Assembly (NCBI GenBank): GCA_905236635.1
Contig: CAJOCJ010000025.1
Coordinates: 1-39,831, forward strand
Direction of reading: 5' to 3'
Origin: an uncultured Bacteroidales bacterium
Lineage (GTDB): Bacteria; Bacteroidota; Bacteroidia; Bacteroidales; F082
DNA: 39,831 nt
Shown here piece by piece: positions 31,046-39,831 of this stretch; within the stretch, counting starts at the first letter, position 1, and every line of letters starts with the position of its first letter. The notes under the pieces are model-generated. The model searched no databases. It had not been told where the DNA came from and was given only the letters and a program-made list of their open reading frames with translations. Made by a program: the position numbers and the translations under genes.

Positions 31046-31996
31046 TTATCTATTATCTTTTAGCCACTTCTTAACGTTGGTTTCAATCCTTGCCTTGATA
31101 TCTTCTGTCTCGGCAGCCTTCTGGAACTTCTTGCCAGTAACCTTTTCGTACAGCTCGATATATCTTTCCGAAATACCTTTCACGATCTCTGGTGTCATCT
31201 CAGGCACTTTCTGGCCTTCCTTGCCCTGGAAACCGTTTGCCATCAGCCACTCGCGTACGAATTCTTTTGAGAGCTGCTTCACCGGCTCGCCTTTAGCGAA
31301 GCACTCCTCGTACTGATCAGCGATGAAATAACGCGATGAGTCAGGGGTATGGATCTCGTCCATCAGGTAGATCTGGTCGCCGATCTTGCCGAACTCGTAT
31401 TTCGTGTCAACCAAAATCAAGCCGTGTTTGGCAGCGACTTCTGTACCGCGTTGGAACAGTTTGCGAGTGATTACCTCTATCTTCTCATAATCCTCTTTGC
31501 TGATAAGTCCTTGACGGATAATCTCTTCTTTCGAGATGTCCTCGTCGTGGCCTTCTTCTGCCTTGGTTGTAGGAGTGATGATTGGCTCAGCGAACTTCTG
31601 GTGTTCCTTCATGCCGTCAGGGATGTTCACGCCGCAGATGGTGTGCTGGCCGCTTTTGTAGGTGCGCCATGAGCTTCCTGTGAGGTAGCCACGGATAATC
31701 ATCTCCACCGGGAACGGCTTGCAGAGCTTGCCCACGGTGACCATCGGGTCGGGAGTGGCAATCTTCCAGTTCGGCACGATGTCGGTGGTCATGTCGAGGA
31801 ACTCAGCCGCTATCTGGTTGAGAATCTGACCTTTGTAAGGGATACCTTCCGGCAGGATGACGTCGAATGCCGAGATACGGTCGGTGGCGACCATCACCAG
31901 GTATTTGTTGTCGATGAAATAAACGTCACGGACCTTGCCATGATACACTTTTGTCTGACCTTCGAAATTGAAATCGGTTCTTGTTAAAGCTTTCAT
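31046..31996 (-). CDS. purC: Phosphoribosylaminoimidazole-succinocarboxamide synthase (SAICAR synthase)
   Basis: 316 residues. Joins aspartate to CAIR in purine biosynthesis. Recognisable blocks are [20 protein letters not shown] (ATP-binding beta hairpin), [39 protein letters not shown] and [22 protein letters not shown] holds the catalytic acidic region. Length is typical of the longer Bacteroidota form. It starts 19 nt after the phoH stop, so it is probably co-transcribed with phoH. Confidence 0.95.
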   Translation of the reverse strand: MKALTRTDFNFEGQTKVYHGKVRDVYFIDNKYLVMVATDRISAFDVILPEGIPYKGQILNQIAAEFLDMTTDIVPNWKIATPDPMVTVGKLCKPFPVEMIIRGYLTGSSWRTYKSGQHTICGVNIPDGMKEHQKFAEPIITPTTKAEEGHDEDISKEEIIRQGLISKEDYEKIEVITRKLFQRGTEVAAKHGLILVDTKYEFGKIGDQIYLMDEIHTPDSSRYFIADQYEECFAKGEPVKQLSKEFVREWLMANGFQGKEGQKVPEMTPEIVKGISERYIELYEKVTGKKFQKAAETEDIKARIETNVKKWLKDNR

Positions 31997-32015
31997 ATTT
32001 TAATTATATTATTAT

Positions 32016-33029
32016 TCAATTGTTTGAGATTTCTCCATTCCGCTCCGCTTCAGTCGAAATGACGGCGTCGCTATCATCATTATCATGATAATACTTCTTG
32101 TATGCATTGACGATTTCTGTCACCAGCTTGTGGCGGACCACGTCTTTTTCATCCAAGAAGATGAACTCTATGCCTTTCACGTCGCCGAGGATGTCGACAG
32201 CCTGCGGCAAGCCCGAGGGCTGGTTCTTCGGCAAGTCGATCTGCGTCACGTCTCCAGTGATGACGAACTTAGCGTCGCGGCCCATACGGGTTAAAAACAT
32301 CTTCAGCTGGGCGCGAGTGGCGTTCTGTGCCTCGTCCAAGATCACGAAAGCATGGTCCAAAGTACGGCCTCTCATGAATGCCAGCGGCGCTATCTCGATG
32401 GTGCCGTCTTCCATGTATGTGGTGAGCTTCGCCTGCGGAATCATGTCGCGCAAGGCATCGTAGAGCGGCTGCAGATACGGGTCGAGCTTGTCTTTCAGGT
32501 CGCCTGGCAGAAAACCGAGGTTCTCCCCTGCCTCCACGGCCGGACGGGTCAAGATGATGCGTCGCACCTCCCTGTTTTTCAACGCCCTGACAGCCAAAGC
32601 CACCGCGGTGTAGGTCTTTCCAGTACCAGCAGGACCGATGGCGAAGATCATGTCTTTCTTGCCTATCGCCTCCACCATGCGTTTCTGATTGACCGTTATC
32701 GCCTTGATTTGCAATCCGTTACGACCATACACCAGCACATCGCCGTCGTTCATCGCCTGCACGTAGGCGGTCTGTCCGTTCGAGACCATCACATCCTCAA
32801 TCACCTGCGGGTTGATGCTGCCGTAACGTTCCAGATGGTTCACGAGCATATTGAGTCTGTCGAGGAAATAATTCACCTCGTCGTCGCCTCCTATCACCTT
32901 CACAAAATCGCCGCGCGCGATAATCTTCAACTTCGGGAAAAAGTTTTTAATTATCGTAAGATGTTGATCCTTAGCGCCATACAAATCGCTCGGGTTGACA
33001 TTTTCTATCTGGACTATCTGCTCCGCCAT
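32016..33029 (-). CDS. phoH: PhoH-family ATPase with repeat-derived C-terminus
   Basis: 337 residues. An N-terminal KH-like region precedes the PhoH ATPase core: GPAGTGKTYTAVALA (Walker A), LTRPAVEAGENLGFLPGDL, PLAFMRGRTL, FVILDEAQNAT (Walker B) and FVITGDVTQIDLP. PhoH-like (YbeZ) proteins act in rRNA maturation and RNA metabolism. The normal C-terminus ends near VNAYKKYYHDN. The final residues AVISTEAERNGEIS plus NN are encoded by a dispersed 39-bp repeat (32026-32064), so the tail is probably not functional. First gene of the phoH-purC unit. Confidence 0.93.
   Translation of the reverse strand: MAEQIVQIENVNPSDLYGAKDQHLTIIKNFFPKLKIIARGDFVKVIGGDDEVNYFLDRLNMLVNHLERYGSINPQVIEDVMVSNGQTAYVQAMNDGDVLVYGRNGLQIKAITVNQKRMVEAIGKKDMIFAIGPAGTGKTYTAVALAVRALKNREVRRIILTRPAVEAGENLGFLPGDLKDKLDPYLQPLYDALRDMIPQAKLTTYMEDGTIEIAPLAFMRGRTLDHAFVILDEAQNATRAQLKMFLTRMGRDAKFVITGDVTQIDLPKNQPSGLPQAVDILGDVKGIEFIFLDEKDVVRHKLVTEIVNAYKKYYHDNDDSDAVISTEAERNGEISNN
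32026..32064. repeat. 39-bp dispersed repeat inside the phoH 3' end
   Basis: GAGATTTCTCCATTCCGCTC continuing to GTCGAAATGACG. Same family as 16793-16896 and 23381-23419. It is read in frame by phoH as VISTEAERNGEIS, and the phoH stop lies 8 nt beyond it. Confidence 0.88.
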
Positions 33030-33067
33030 CTGATTTTTTGACTAGTTTTTAAACAATTTTCAATATG

Positions 33068-33075
33068 CAAAGATA
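33068..33075 (-). promoter_or_regulatory. Promoter -7 element of phoH-purC
   Basis: CAAAGATA on the + strand, TATCTTTG on the minus strand, 38 nt before the phoH ATG. Confidence 0.55.
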
Positions 33076-33134
33076 AAAAATAAAAATTGTTCATAACTTT
33101 TTTATTTCAATAAAAATTTTTCAAGAGAAAAATG

Positions 33135-33142
33135 TATTTTTG
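33135..33142 (+). promoter_or_regulatory. Promoter -7 element of the SAM hydrolase gene
   Basis: TATTTTTG followed by CA, 39 nt before the ATG at 33182. Confidence 0.55.
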
Positions 33143-33181
33143 CACTATCAAAATGACAGTTGAGACGCAAAGCGGAAAATT

Positions 33182-33955
33182 ATGGCAATCATAACACTGA
33201 CAAGCGATTGGGGGCAGGCCGACTACTATGTGGCGGCTGTAAAAGGCGCGATTTTTTCGGCGCTTCCCGACGCAACTGTCATCGACATAACCCATAACAT
33301 CGAGCCGTGGGACATCGCATCGGCGGCGTTTATCATCCGAAACTGCTATAAAAACTTTCCGGAAGGCACCATTCACATCATCGCGGTGGAGACCGAGGAG
33401 TCGGCCGACAAGCCGCATATAGCTCTGAAAGCCGACGGACATTATTTCATCGGCACCGACAACGACATCTTCTCGCTGATATTGGGCGATTTGCCGTACG
33501 AAGCCGTTACCATCGAGGTGATCCAGGACAGCGACTACTTCACCTTCACCACGCGCGACCGTTTCGTGAAGGTGGCAGCGATGATTGCCAACGGCGCTCC
33601 ATTCAGCGAGATAGGCAAGCCTTACCCGGCAATCCGCAAGTGCATCACCTTCCAGCCGACCATCGACGCCAACTCCATCCATGGCATCATCACCTTCATC
33701 GACTCTTACGAGAACGCTGTGACAAACATCAGCCGCGAGCTATTTGAGAGAATCAGAAACGGCAGGTCATTCACCATCAAATTCGGTAAGTATTCGATCG
33801 AAAAAATTAGTCTCAGCTACACCGAGGTAACTCTCGCCGAGAAGCTCGCCCTCTTTGGCACTCACGGATACCTAGAGATAGCAATGAATCACGGGAAAGC
33901 CGCGTCATTGCTCGGACTCTCCCGTGATTACTCTGTTGATATTTCCTTTACGTAA
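33182..33955 (+). CDS. S-adenosylmethionine hydrolase (adenosine-forming), DUF62 family
   Basis: 257 residues. Family members use an activated water to split SAM into adenosine and methionine and share the fold of fluorinases and chlorinases. Visible are the N-terminal ITLTSDWGQADYYVAAVKGA, where the conserved Asp binds the ribose, VIDITHNIEPWDIASAAFII with the family His, and the C-terminal-domain segment GIITFIDSYENAVTNIS. The longer loop of true fluorinases was not recognised. Divergent from phoH, an arrangement I recall in other Bacteroidales. Its stop lies 2 nt from the convergent PurF-like stop. Confidence 0.88.
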   Translation: MAIITLTSDWGQADYYVAAVKGAIFSALPDATVIDITHNIEPWDIASAAFIIRNCYKNFPEGTIHIIAVETEESADKPHIALKADGHYFIGTDNDIFSLILGDLPYEAVTIEVIQDSDYFTFTTRDRFVKVAAMIANGAPFSEIGKPYPAIRKCITFQPTIDANSIHGIITFIDSYENAVTNISRELFERIRNGRSFTIKFGKYSIEKISLSYTEVTLAEKLALFGTHGYLEIAMNHGKAASLLGLSRDYSVDISFT

Positions 33956-33957
33956 AA

Positions 33958-35367
33958 TTATTTGTCGCCGTACGACGAACCGTCGAAGCAGTGCGTGCAG
34001 ACCTTGCATTTCGGCAGGGTGATGGCACCGCAGATGTCTTCCAACGTGTTGAATTTCAAGGTGTCCACACCTATCTTCTTGCGCAGGAGCTCCACCAAGT
34101 TGGCATACTGTTTTGTGCTTGCATCGCAATAAAGCTCGAGGTTCTTGTGACTGTCGCCCTCCAACTCCTCTATACAACGGCGTGTGATGAGCTCAAGTTC
34201 ATTTTTAGAAGCGCTGAAGTTCAGGAAGTTACAGCCATACACCAATGGCGGGCAGCTGATGCGGATGTGCACCTCTTTCGCGCCGTAGTCGTAGAGCATC
34301 TTCACGTTGTCGCGCAGCTGAGTGCCGCGGACGATAGAGTCGTCGCAGAAGACGACGCGTTTGTCTTTCAGAAGGGCATGGTTCGGGATGAGTTTCATCT
34401 TCGCCACATGCTCACGCTGTGACTGGTTGACAGGCATGAAGCTGCGCGACCATGTCGGAGTATATTTCACCACGCTGCGGGTGTAAGGGATGCCGCTGGC
34501 GTGCGAGTAACCGATAGCCATTCCGATGCCTGAATCAGGGATTGGAGCCACGTAGTCGGCCTCCACGTCGTCGCGTTTGCCCATGGCGAAGCCGCCACGA
34601 TAACGCATCTCCTCCACATTGATGTTTTCATAGTCGGATGCCGGGAAACCATAGTAAATCCACAAGAAAGAACAAATCTGCATCTTGTCGTTAGGTGCCA
34701 GCAGCTGCGTCACGCCGTCAGCGGTTATCTTAACAATCTCGCCCGGACCGACATAACGCTCGGTGGCGTAGTCGAGGTTGATGTAGCTGTGGCTCTCGAA
34801 AGCGGCGGCATATCCCTCATGGTTTTTGCCGATGACGATAGGCGTACGGCCGTAGTAGTCGCGTGCCGCTATGATGCCTTCGTCGGTGAGAAGAAGCATA
34901 GATACCGAGCCTCTCACCTTCTTGTACACGTTCTGGATGCCTTCAACGAAGTCCTTGCCTTGTGTGATGAGCAGCGCCACAAGCTCTGTCGGGTTGGTGT
35001 CGCCATGGCTCAGCTCGGCGAAGTGTTGTTTGTTTGCCAGACATTCCTGCTCCAGCTCCTTGATGTTGGTGATCTTAGCCACTGTGACGATGGCGAACTT
35101 GCCAAGATGCGAGTTCACCACGATAGGCTGTGCGTCGGTGTCGCTGATGACGCCTATGCCGCTGTTACCTTCGAATTTCTGAATTTCGTCTTCGAATTTC
35201 GTTCTGAAATACGAGCCTTTTAGGCTGTGGATCGAACGGTAGAAGGTGTTGCCGTCGTAGGTGCAGATACCGCCCACCGAAGTTCCTAGATGTGAATGAT
35301 AATCAATGCCGTAGAAAAGGTCCGTGACACACGGCCTTTTAGTAATTATGCCAAAAAATCCACTCAT
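33958..35367 (-). CDS. PurF-like amidophosphoribosyltransferase paralogue lacking the catalytic Cys
   Basis: 469 residues. The N-terminal class II glutamine-amidotransferase fold is present (HSHLGTSVGGICTYDGNTFY, SYFRTKFEDEIQKFEGNSGI). The C-terminal phosphoribosyltransferase domain has the PRPP loop VFCDDSIVRGTQLRDNV. PurF starts MCG, with Cys as nucleophile; here the protein starts MSGFFG, so glutamine hydrolysis is not expected. The C-terminal KCKVCTHCFDGSSYGD is characteristic of this Bacteroidota subfamily. It may use ammonia, or it may have another role. True PurF must lie elsewhere. Promoter at 35390. Confidence 0.85.
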   Translation of the reverse strand: MSGFFGIITKRPCVTDLFYGIDYHSHLGTSVGGICTYDGNTFYRSIHSLKGSYFRTKFEDEIQKFEGNSGIGVISDTDAQPIVVNSHLGKFAIVTVAKITNIKELEQECLANKQHFAELSHGDTNPTELVALLITQGKDFVEGIQNVYKKVRGSVSMLLLTDEGIIAARDYYGRTPIVIGKNHEGYAAAFESHSYINLDYATERYVGPGEIVKITADGVTQLLAPNDKMQICSFLWIYYGFPASDYENINVEEMRYRGGFAMGKRDDVEADYVAPIPDSGIGMAIGYSHASGIPYTRSVVKYTPTWSRSFMPVNQSQREHVAKMKLIPNHALLKDKRVVFCDDSIVRGTQLRDNVKMLYDYGAKEVHIRISCPPLVYGCNFLNFSASKNELELITRRCIEELEGDSHKNLELYCDASTKQYANLVELLRKKIGVDTLKFNTLEDICGAITLPKCKVCTHCFDGSSYGDK

Positions 35368-35389
35368 TTTATAGGTTAATTTGAAGGCA

Positions 35390-35397
35390 CAAAGATA
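35390..35397 (-). promoter_or_regulatory. Promoter -7 element of the PurF-like gene
   Basis: CAAAGATA on the + strand, TATCTTTG on the minus strand, 22 nt before the ATG at 35367. Confidence 0.55.
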
Positions 35398-35403
35398 ATA
35401 AAA

Positions 35404-35434
35404 AGTTTACAGTTTATAGTTTACTGTTTACTGT
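35404..35434. repeat. Short-unit repeat (GTTTACAGTTTATAG type)
   Basis: Three to four degenerate 7-8 nt units of GTTTACTG lie between the small secreted gene and the PurF-like promoter. The same sequence in inverted orientation occurs at 39710-39730. Confidence 0.6.
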
Positions 35435-35439
35435 TTTTT

Positions 35440-35682
35440 TTAATTTTTTTTGCGTAACAAATACGCTCCACCTAACGCAGTGAGTATCAATAATCCTGAG
35501 CCGAGAGGTGCGTTTGTGTCCGGTATCGTACCAGTAGGGCCACCAGGCACAAGCGGGGTAGCGGAACCCGAACCATCACGGTATCCGGCATCGCCACCGT
35601 CTCTGAAAAATCCATCCGATTGGGCATTTACACTAAATGCCATTGTCATTATTATCGTAAAAACTAATATAATCTTTTTCAT
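35440..35682 (-). CDS. Small secreted Gly-rich protein with C-terminal APLGSG-hydrophobic-basic tail (second locus)
   Basis: 80 residues from ATG 35682, where the signal peptide begins (MKKIILVFTIIMTMAFSVNA, then Q). The mature part opens SDGFFRDGGDAGYRDGSG, has a Pro/Gly linker, and ends APLGSGLLILTALGGAYLLR, then KKN. The DGFF motif and the tail match the protein at 11580-11831, while the bodies differ. The gene starts 19 nt after the stop of a T9SS giant gene and is probably translated from the same mRNA. A longer frame upstream to 35715 would overlap that gene and lacks reason. Function unknown; the tail suggests membrane or surface sorting. Confidence 0.75.
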   Translation of the reverse strand: MKKIILVFTIIMTMAFSVNAQSDGFFRDGGDAGYRDGSGSATPLVPGGPTGTIPDTNAPLGSGLLILTALGGAYLLRKKN

Positions 35683-35701
35683 GTCCAAAATCTTTAAAAT
35701 G

Positions 35702-38700
35702 TTATTTAACAACAATCTTCTGCGTCTTTCCTTCCAACCTCAAAATATATACTCCGTTTTGTAGAGATGCACGTCCAAATGTCTCTATGCCATGAATTTG
35801 GTGTGTCAGGACCAGACGGCCTGTCACATCGAACACCTGCAACTCGCCGTCACCACTCACGATGATGTCGTCACCGTTGAGATAAGCAAAGGCTTCGCTG
35901 TCGTCGGCATTGCCCAAACGCACAATGAAACGGTCGGCATTGTCAACAGACGAACCAACAAACTGATATTCATGCTCTTTAAGCATATCTATATCCTTAC
36001 CTGCCAGCTTGTCGATGAGGTGAACATACTTGAAATCGCCTGTAAGGTTCATCTTCAAAGTATAGCTGCCGGTGGTTTTTGCCTTGAAATTAAGATTTAC
36101 CGACTTGATATCATTGTCTATTGTCGCAATGGCATAATCCTCGTCATTCTGACGGATGTAAATCATCGGGATATCCACATTTATATGTTCGATCTTGTTC
36201 AAACCCAAGCAATCGCCAAGAACGACATACGCATTGTCCTCATACTTGTTGTTTGAAACAGAAAACATTATCAGTTTCTTTTCTGCCTTAGATGGAGTTC
36301 TCGGTGTCTTTGAGAATCTCACCTTCTTGGCATCAGACGGGACCTGTACGAGAAAACCTTCGGCCAATGCAAATGTTTCTGTAGTATCCACTATTTTTGC
36401 CGTCCAGGCGCTGCCACCGCTTAACTTATAGAAACCTGACAGTTGTTTGTTGTCTGCCAGAGGCGTATCACCTGTGCCCAACAATGTCGTGTTCAGAATA
36501 GTGATCTCTTCTGTATATGGGTTTCCAATAAGATTGACTCCCGAAAGTGGTGCTGCCGAAGATGTATATGTCACAGCACAATCGACATCACCAACGTTCA
36601 TCGTTCCGTAGAACTCCAACGACATGTCGTTATTATTACGATAGAGATAACCAAGTCCTTTCTTCAGATTTTTAAAATCATCGGAAAACGATACCGTGTG
36701 GTCATTATAGCTGTCCCAATAATGTTTAGGCTCATCATATCGCAACAGATCAAAATCGAATGGTGATGACTTCTTTGTTATAATGTTAGTGTTATAAACA
36801 TAATCGTCGACCAAGATAGCATTATCAATAGGTATTGACACGATGGTCCAACTGTATTGATCGCCTGACGGTACCGCTGTGATGCTCTTTTGGAACAACA
36901 GGTCAAGTTGCGTGCTGCTGCTATGATCTTTTATTATCAGTTGTCCGCCTTCTTTAATGATCACTGTACCGTCCAAAAAGCTCACACTCTCGGCATACGC
37001 GATGTAATTCTCGGGTATCACAAGAGCTCTTTTAATCACTAGCGGATCATCTATCGTCGGGATTCTCGGACTGCTTTCATCCCACCATGCCTGATCGAAC
37101 CATGCACCAGGGTTATCCCATTCATACGGGACCAGTCTGAATTCGCCTGTCGTCTCATCCAATACTGCCTGATATTGGTCGTCGGTGACAAAATTCGCAG
37201 ATGTGGCATAACCAGGCAAACCGCTTGTGTAAACGCCTCCCAAACCATGTCCGGTAATATGTATTCTGGCATCAGGATCAAGCTGACCAACAATATTGAT
37301 GACCGCAGAACCTGCCATATACGCGTTGTTTGAAGTTGTATCGGCAACTCCATCAATTGTTCTGACTCTGAAATTGTCGTTAATCAGAATATTGCCCAAC
37401 ACATTGAATGTTGCGCCCTGCATAACATATATTCCGCCACCGTCCTGGAAACTGGAGTTGTTTTCTATGGTTCCGCCGTTCATGGTATAAACGCTCGGAC
37501 TATGCAAACAAATGCCGCCGCCATACATGTTTTCATGCTCGGTAAACGCTGAATTATTAGTGATTGTACAGTTTGTAGCGTATGTTGTTCCGCCTAATGA
37601 GAAGAAACCTGCTCCGGCAAAGGCCGATTTGTTATTTGTGATCAAGCACGAATCCATTCTCAGCTTGCCTTCCTGCATATAAACGCCACCGCCTTCCGAC
37701 GCACGATTCGAACCGGTCTCAGTTGCATAGTTATATTCAATAGTACAGTTTCTCAATAACGCTTCGACTGGAGATTTCGTCCTGATACGCAAGCCTCCGC
37801 CTTTACTCTCGCTTTCATTATGACTGATTAAAACTCCTATCATGCTGAACGATGTCGGCTGTTCACAATAAACTGCACCGCCACCACCTCTTGCAACGTT
37901 ATAACTCACCTCGCCTCCGGTCATGCTGAATGAGCTACCTATGCCGTTATAGATTCCGCCGCCTCTAGCAGTAGCTTTGTCTGTGCCCTCAAGCCTCTTT
38001 AAACATGTGTTATGAGTTACGACGACATCGGTTAAAACAAGATTTCCCATGTTGTAGATTCCGCCACCGTCATTATTCACACCATACGTCTCATCTGTTT
38101 CCGCCTTATTGTAGCCACCCGTGATTGTACCTGGGCCGACAATATTAACATTAACACCAGCGGCTATTCTCACAACCTGACCAGCGACAACCGGATCACT
38201 CAAACTACGGTTAATAGAATATCCATTCAGTTTGATTGTCAGATTTTTTGTAATATTCAAAGCTTGGTCACTAGTCGAAGAAGCATAGAAATCGTTTTGC
38301 AAATCAATTGTGTCGCCAGCTGATGCTGCAGAAATCATGTCTTCCAAGTTATACCATTTTTCAGATTCTGTTATAAACTTGAACTCGTAAACGTTTTCTC
38401 CTTCAAACGCACTCCCTGTTACAGCAGTAATAGTCACTCTATAAGCACCATCAGGATCATTTATCGAGCCGTCAGGAACAACCACATAAACGCCCTGATT
38501 GTCTTTCTTTTCAACAACTATGGTATAATCGGTATTTTTTACAAGAGGTTTGCCATAAAAATCTACATCAACTGTTACAGGAGCTACGTAAACAGTGTTT
38601 TTCAATTCAGTGATTTGCACCGGAACGTAATAATCGACTGAATCAACTGTATATTTCTTCGAAAGTCCTTCAAGTTCGTACGAAGCCTGCAAACAATTGT

Positions 38701-39632
38701 TTTGAGGGACGTTGCCATAATTGCATATATAAAGACATTGTCCTTCGTATGTAATTTTTTTATTGTTTTGATCTCTTGTGAATGTTGACAATGTCGCAGC
38801 ATTCGGCAATAATGCCAAATCAATGGTACCTGCCATCAAACAATTGTTACATATAATATTAGGACCATTGTTATAACTCACAAATCCTGCGCCTCTGTTG
38901 GCATTTGCATTATCCCCTTTGTAAATCGAACCATCAAAGACACAGTTTTCAAATCTCAGTGTTTTGCTGTTTGTTTGGTTTTGAGCTACAAAACCTGCTG
39001 AAGAGCAGTCCCATTTTTTATAATCACTAGCAGTACCCGATCCATTAAGCACTTGCGAGCAATCAATCTCTATACTGCTTGTACAGTTTTTGATATTATT
39101 TTCCCGACTTGTCTTGTCGCTATATGCGTAACCGACCAAACCAGTATTGTATTTTTTTATTGGATATTATTGTGCCGTCAACAGTAAGGTTTTTAATTGT
39201 CGCGCCATCAATTACACGGAAAGGTGCTGTTGGTGAGTTGGTAACAGGTGGCGTAAAAGATGTCACCGTATCACCCACATTGAAAGTCAATGTATGCCAG
39301 TCGCCATCAAATGTGCCGCTGAACCATTTGGACTCGACGACAGTGCTACCGCTCATACTTATAGCACCGACTATCTTGTCGGAACCGCTGGTATTGTTGA
39401 TAGTTACAGTGATGTCGGCTGTTAGTTTGAGAAATTCTCCGTTGTAGCTGGTTCCGCCGTTTACAGCGTCTGCAAAGGCATTCCAATCGGTTGTGCTTGT
39501 GATAAGATAAGGGTCTTCTTCTGATCCGTCACCCGATTGTGGCCAACTTTGTGCCAAAATGTTTGTGCTAATGAGCACTGCAAGAAGGGTTAAAGTAAGA
39601 CTTCTTGTAAGAATTAATTTAAGCTTCTTCAT
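35702..39632 (-). CDS. Second giant T9SS surface protein (beta-helix type), frameshifted at an A7 run
   Basis: Two overlapping frames form one protein. The 5' part (ATG 39632 to stop 39120) has the signal peptide MKKLKLILTRSLTLTLLAVL and a beta-helix start (DPYLITSTTDWNAFADAVNG, IKNLTVDGTI). After a run of seven A's (+ strand T's at 39152-39158) the homologous continuation NTGLVGYAYSDKTSREN lies in the next frame, which stays open to 35702. Six A's would restore a 1309-residue protein. The middle is a right-handed beta-helix with repeats such as GGGIYNMGNLVLTDVVVTHN. The end is a T9SS sorting domain: GELQVFDVTGRLVL, NGVYILRLEGKTQKIVVK. The frameshift may be a sequencing error, phase variation or slippage. 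Confidence 0.85.
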
Positions 39633-39658
39633 AAAAAAGTATTTCAAAAAACAATCCG

Positions 39659-39666
39659 CAAAAATA
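39659..39666 (-). promoter_or_regulatory. Promoter -7 element of the second T9SS locus
   Basis: CAAAAATA on the + strand, TATTTTTG on the minus strand, 26 nt before the ATG at 39632. Confidence 0.5.
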
Positions 39667-39709
39667 CTAATAAAATCAATACGTGAGTCAGTTTTTTAGT
39701 AAATTTTTG

Positions 39710-39730
39710 ATAAACTGTAAACGGTAAACA
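39710..39730. repeat. Short-unit repeat, inverted copy of the 35404 type
   Basis: ATAAACTGTAAACGGTAAAC is the reverse complement of the units at 35404-35434. It lies just past the rRNA-operon terminator. Confidence 0.5.
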
Positions 39731-39755
39731 AAAAAAGGAGCCTTTCGGGCTCCTT
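39730..39755 (-). terminator. Intrinsic terminator of the rRNA operon
   Basis: On the minus strand AGGAGCC, CGAAA-type loop, GGCTCCT, then seven T's (39736-39730). It sits a few bases after the 5S rRNA 3' end. Confidence 0.88.
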
Positions 39756-39761
39756 TCTATG

Positions 39762-39831
39762 GGGTTGGCGACGACCTACTTTCCCACAAGCTAATGCAGT
39801 ATCATCGGCGCGACGGGGCTTAACTTCTCTG
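39762..39831 (-). rRNA. rrf: 5S ribosomal RNA, 3' part
   Basis: Read on the minus strand, the sequence contains GAGAAGTTAAGCCCCGTCGC, GCCGATGATACTGC and GGGAAAGTAGGTCGTCGCCA, the conserved middle and 3' strand of bacterial 5S rRNA. About 70 nt are present; the 5' part is beyond the right edge. The exact 3' end is uncertain by two or three bases. Confidence 0.93.

Noticed and set aside
33960..34422. Open frame on the + strand opposite the PurF-like gene
   Set aside because: Shadow of the strong minus-strand coding frame, with no homology-like motifs.

Overview
The window is a piece of a Bacteroidota chromosome, most likely order Bacteroidales. The evidence is a heterodimeric methylmalonyl-CoA mutase of Bacteroides type, GldH, two giant secreted proteins with type IX secretion (T9SS) C-terminal sorting domains, a Bacteroides-type PhoH/PurC pair, and many promoters of the Bacteroidota pattern TAnnTTTG (usually followed by C). 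No CRISPR array, tRNA, prophage or transposase gene was seen. No stretch over 300 bp lacks a gene. The + strand enters at the 3' end of a tcdA-like gene and leaves in the 3' part of a 5S rRNA read on the minus strand, so an rRNA operon lies just beyond the right edge.

Layout. 1-5537: tcdA tail, a zinc-ribbon protein, RNase HI, and methylmalonyl-CoA mutase (mutA, mutB) of the succinate-propionate route. mutB carries an apparent 22-nt out-of-frame deletion. 5757-11831: a 1927-residue T9SS surface protein followed by a tiny secreted protein ending in a PLGSG-hydrophobic-basic tail. 11879-15413: DMT exporter, divergent COG0523 metallochaperone GTPase, MATE exporter. 15497-21228: housekeeping operon ricT-like, gldH, PBP1A, obg, PAP2, with a 104-bp inverted-repeat element between ricT and gldH. 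21174-23293: accessory stretch with an orphan HsdR_N-like protein, a lipoprotein and a higBA toxin-antitoxin pair whose toxin is frameshifted. 23431-26188: ornithine aminotransferase, then a NrtR-like Nudix regulator, a truncated VWA gene and a macro-domain-like protein. 26407-28668: yicC, nadD (without gmk between them) and an AlkD-like protein. 28673-30973: AbiE-type toxin-antitoxin pair with a strong inverted repeat at its promoter, and an AT-rich secreted protein of unknown function. 31046-35367: purC, phoH, SAM hydrolase and a PurF-like protein lacking the catalytic cysteine. 35440-39632: a second T9SS giant protein plus PLGSG-tail small-protein pair, the large gene being frameshifted at an A7 run.

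Two themes stand out. First, the same two-gene arrangement (large T9SS cargo, then a signal-peptide protein of about 80 residues with a conserved APLGSG...LTALG..Y.L.KK tail) occurs twice and looks like an uncharacterised surface system. Second, four genes are broken in different ways (mutB, higB, VWA, the second T9SS protein). A 39-41 bp dispersed repeat has also been built into a phoH 3' end, a rocD terminator and an operon spacer. All functional calls come from reading the translated sequence and remembered family motifs; no database search was run.
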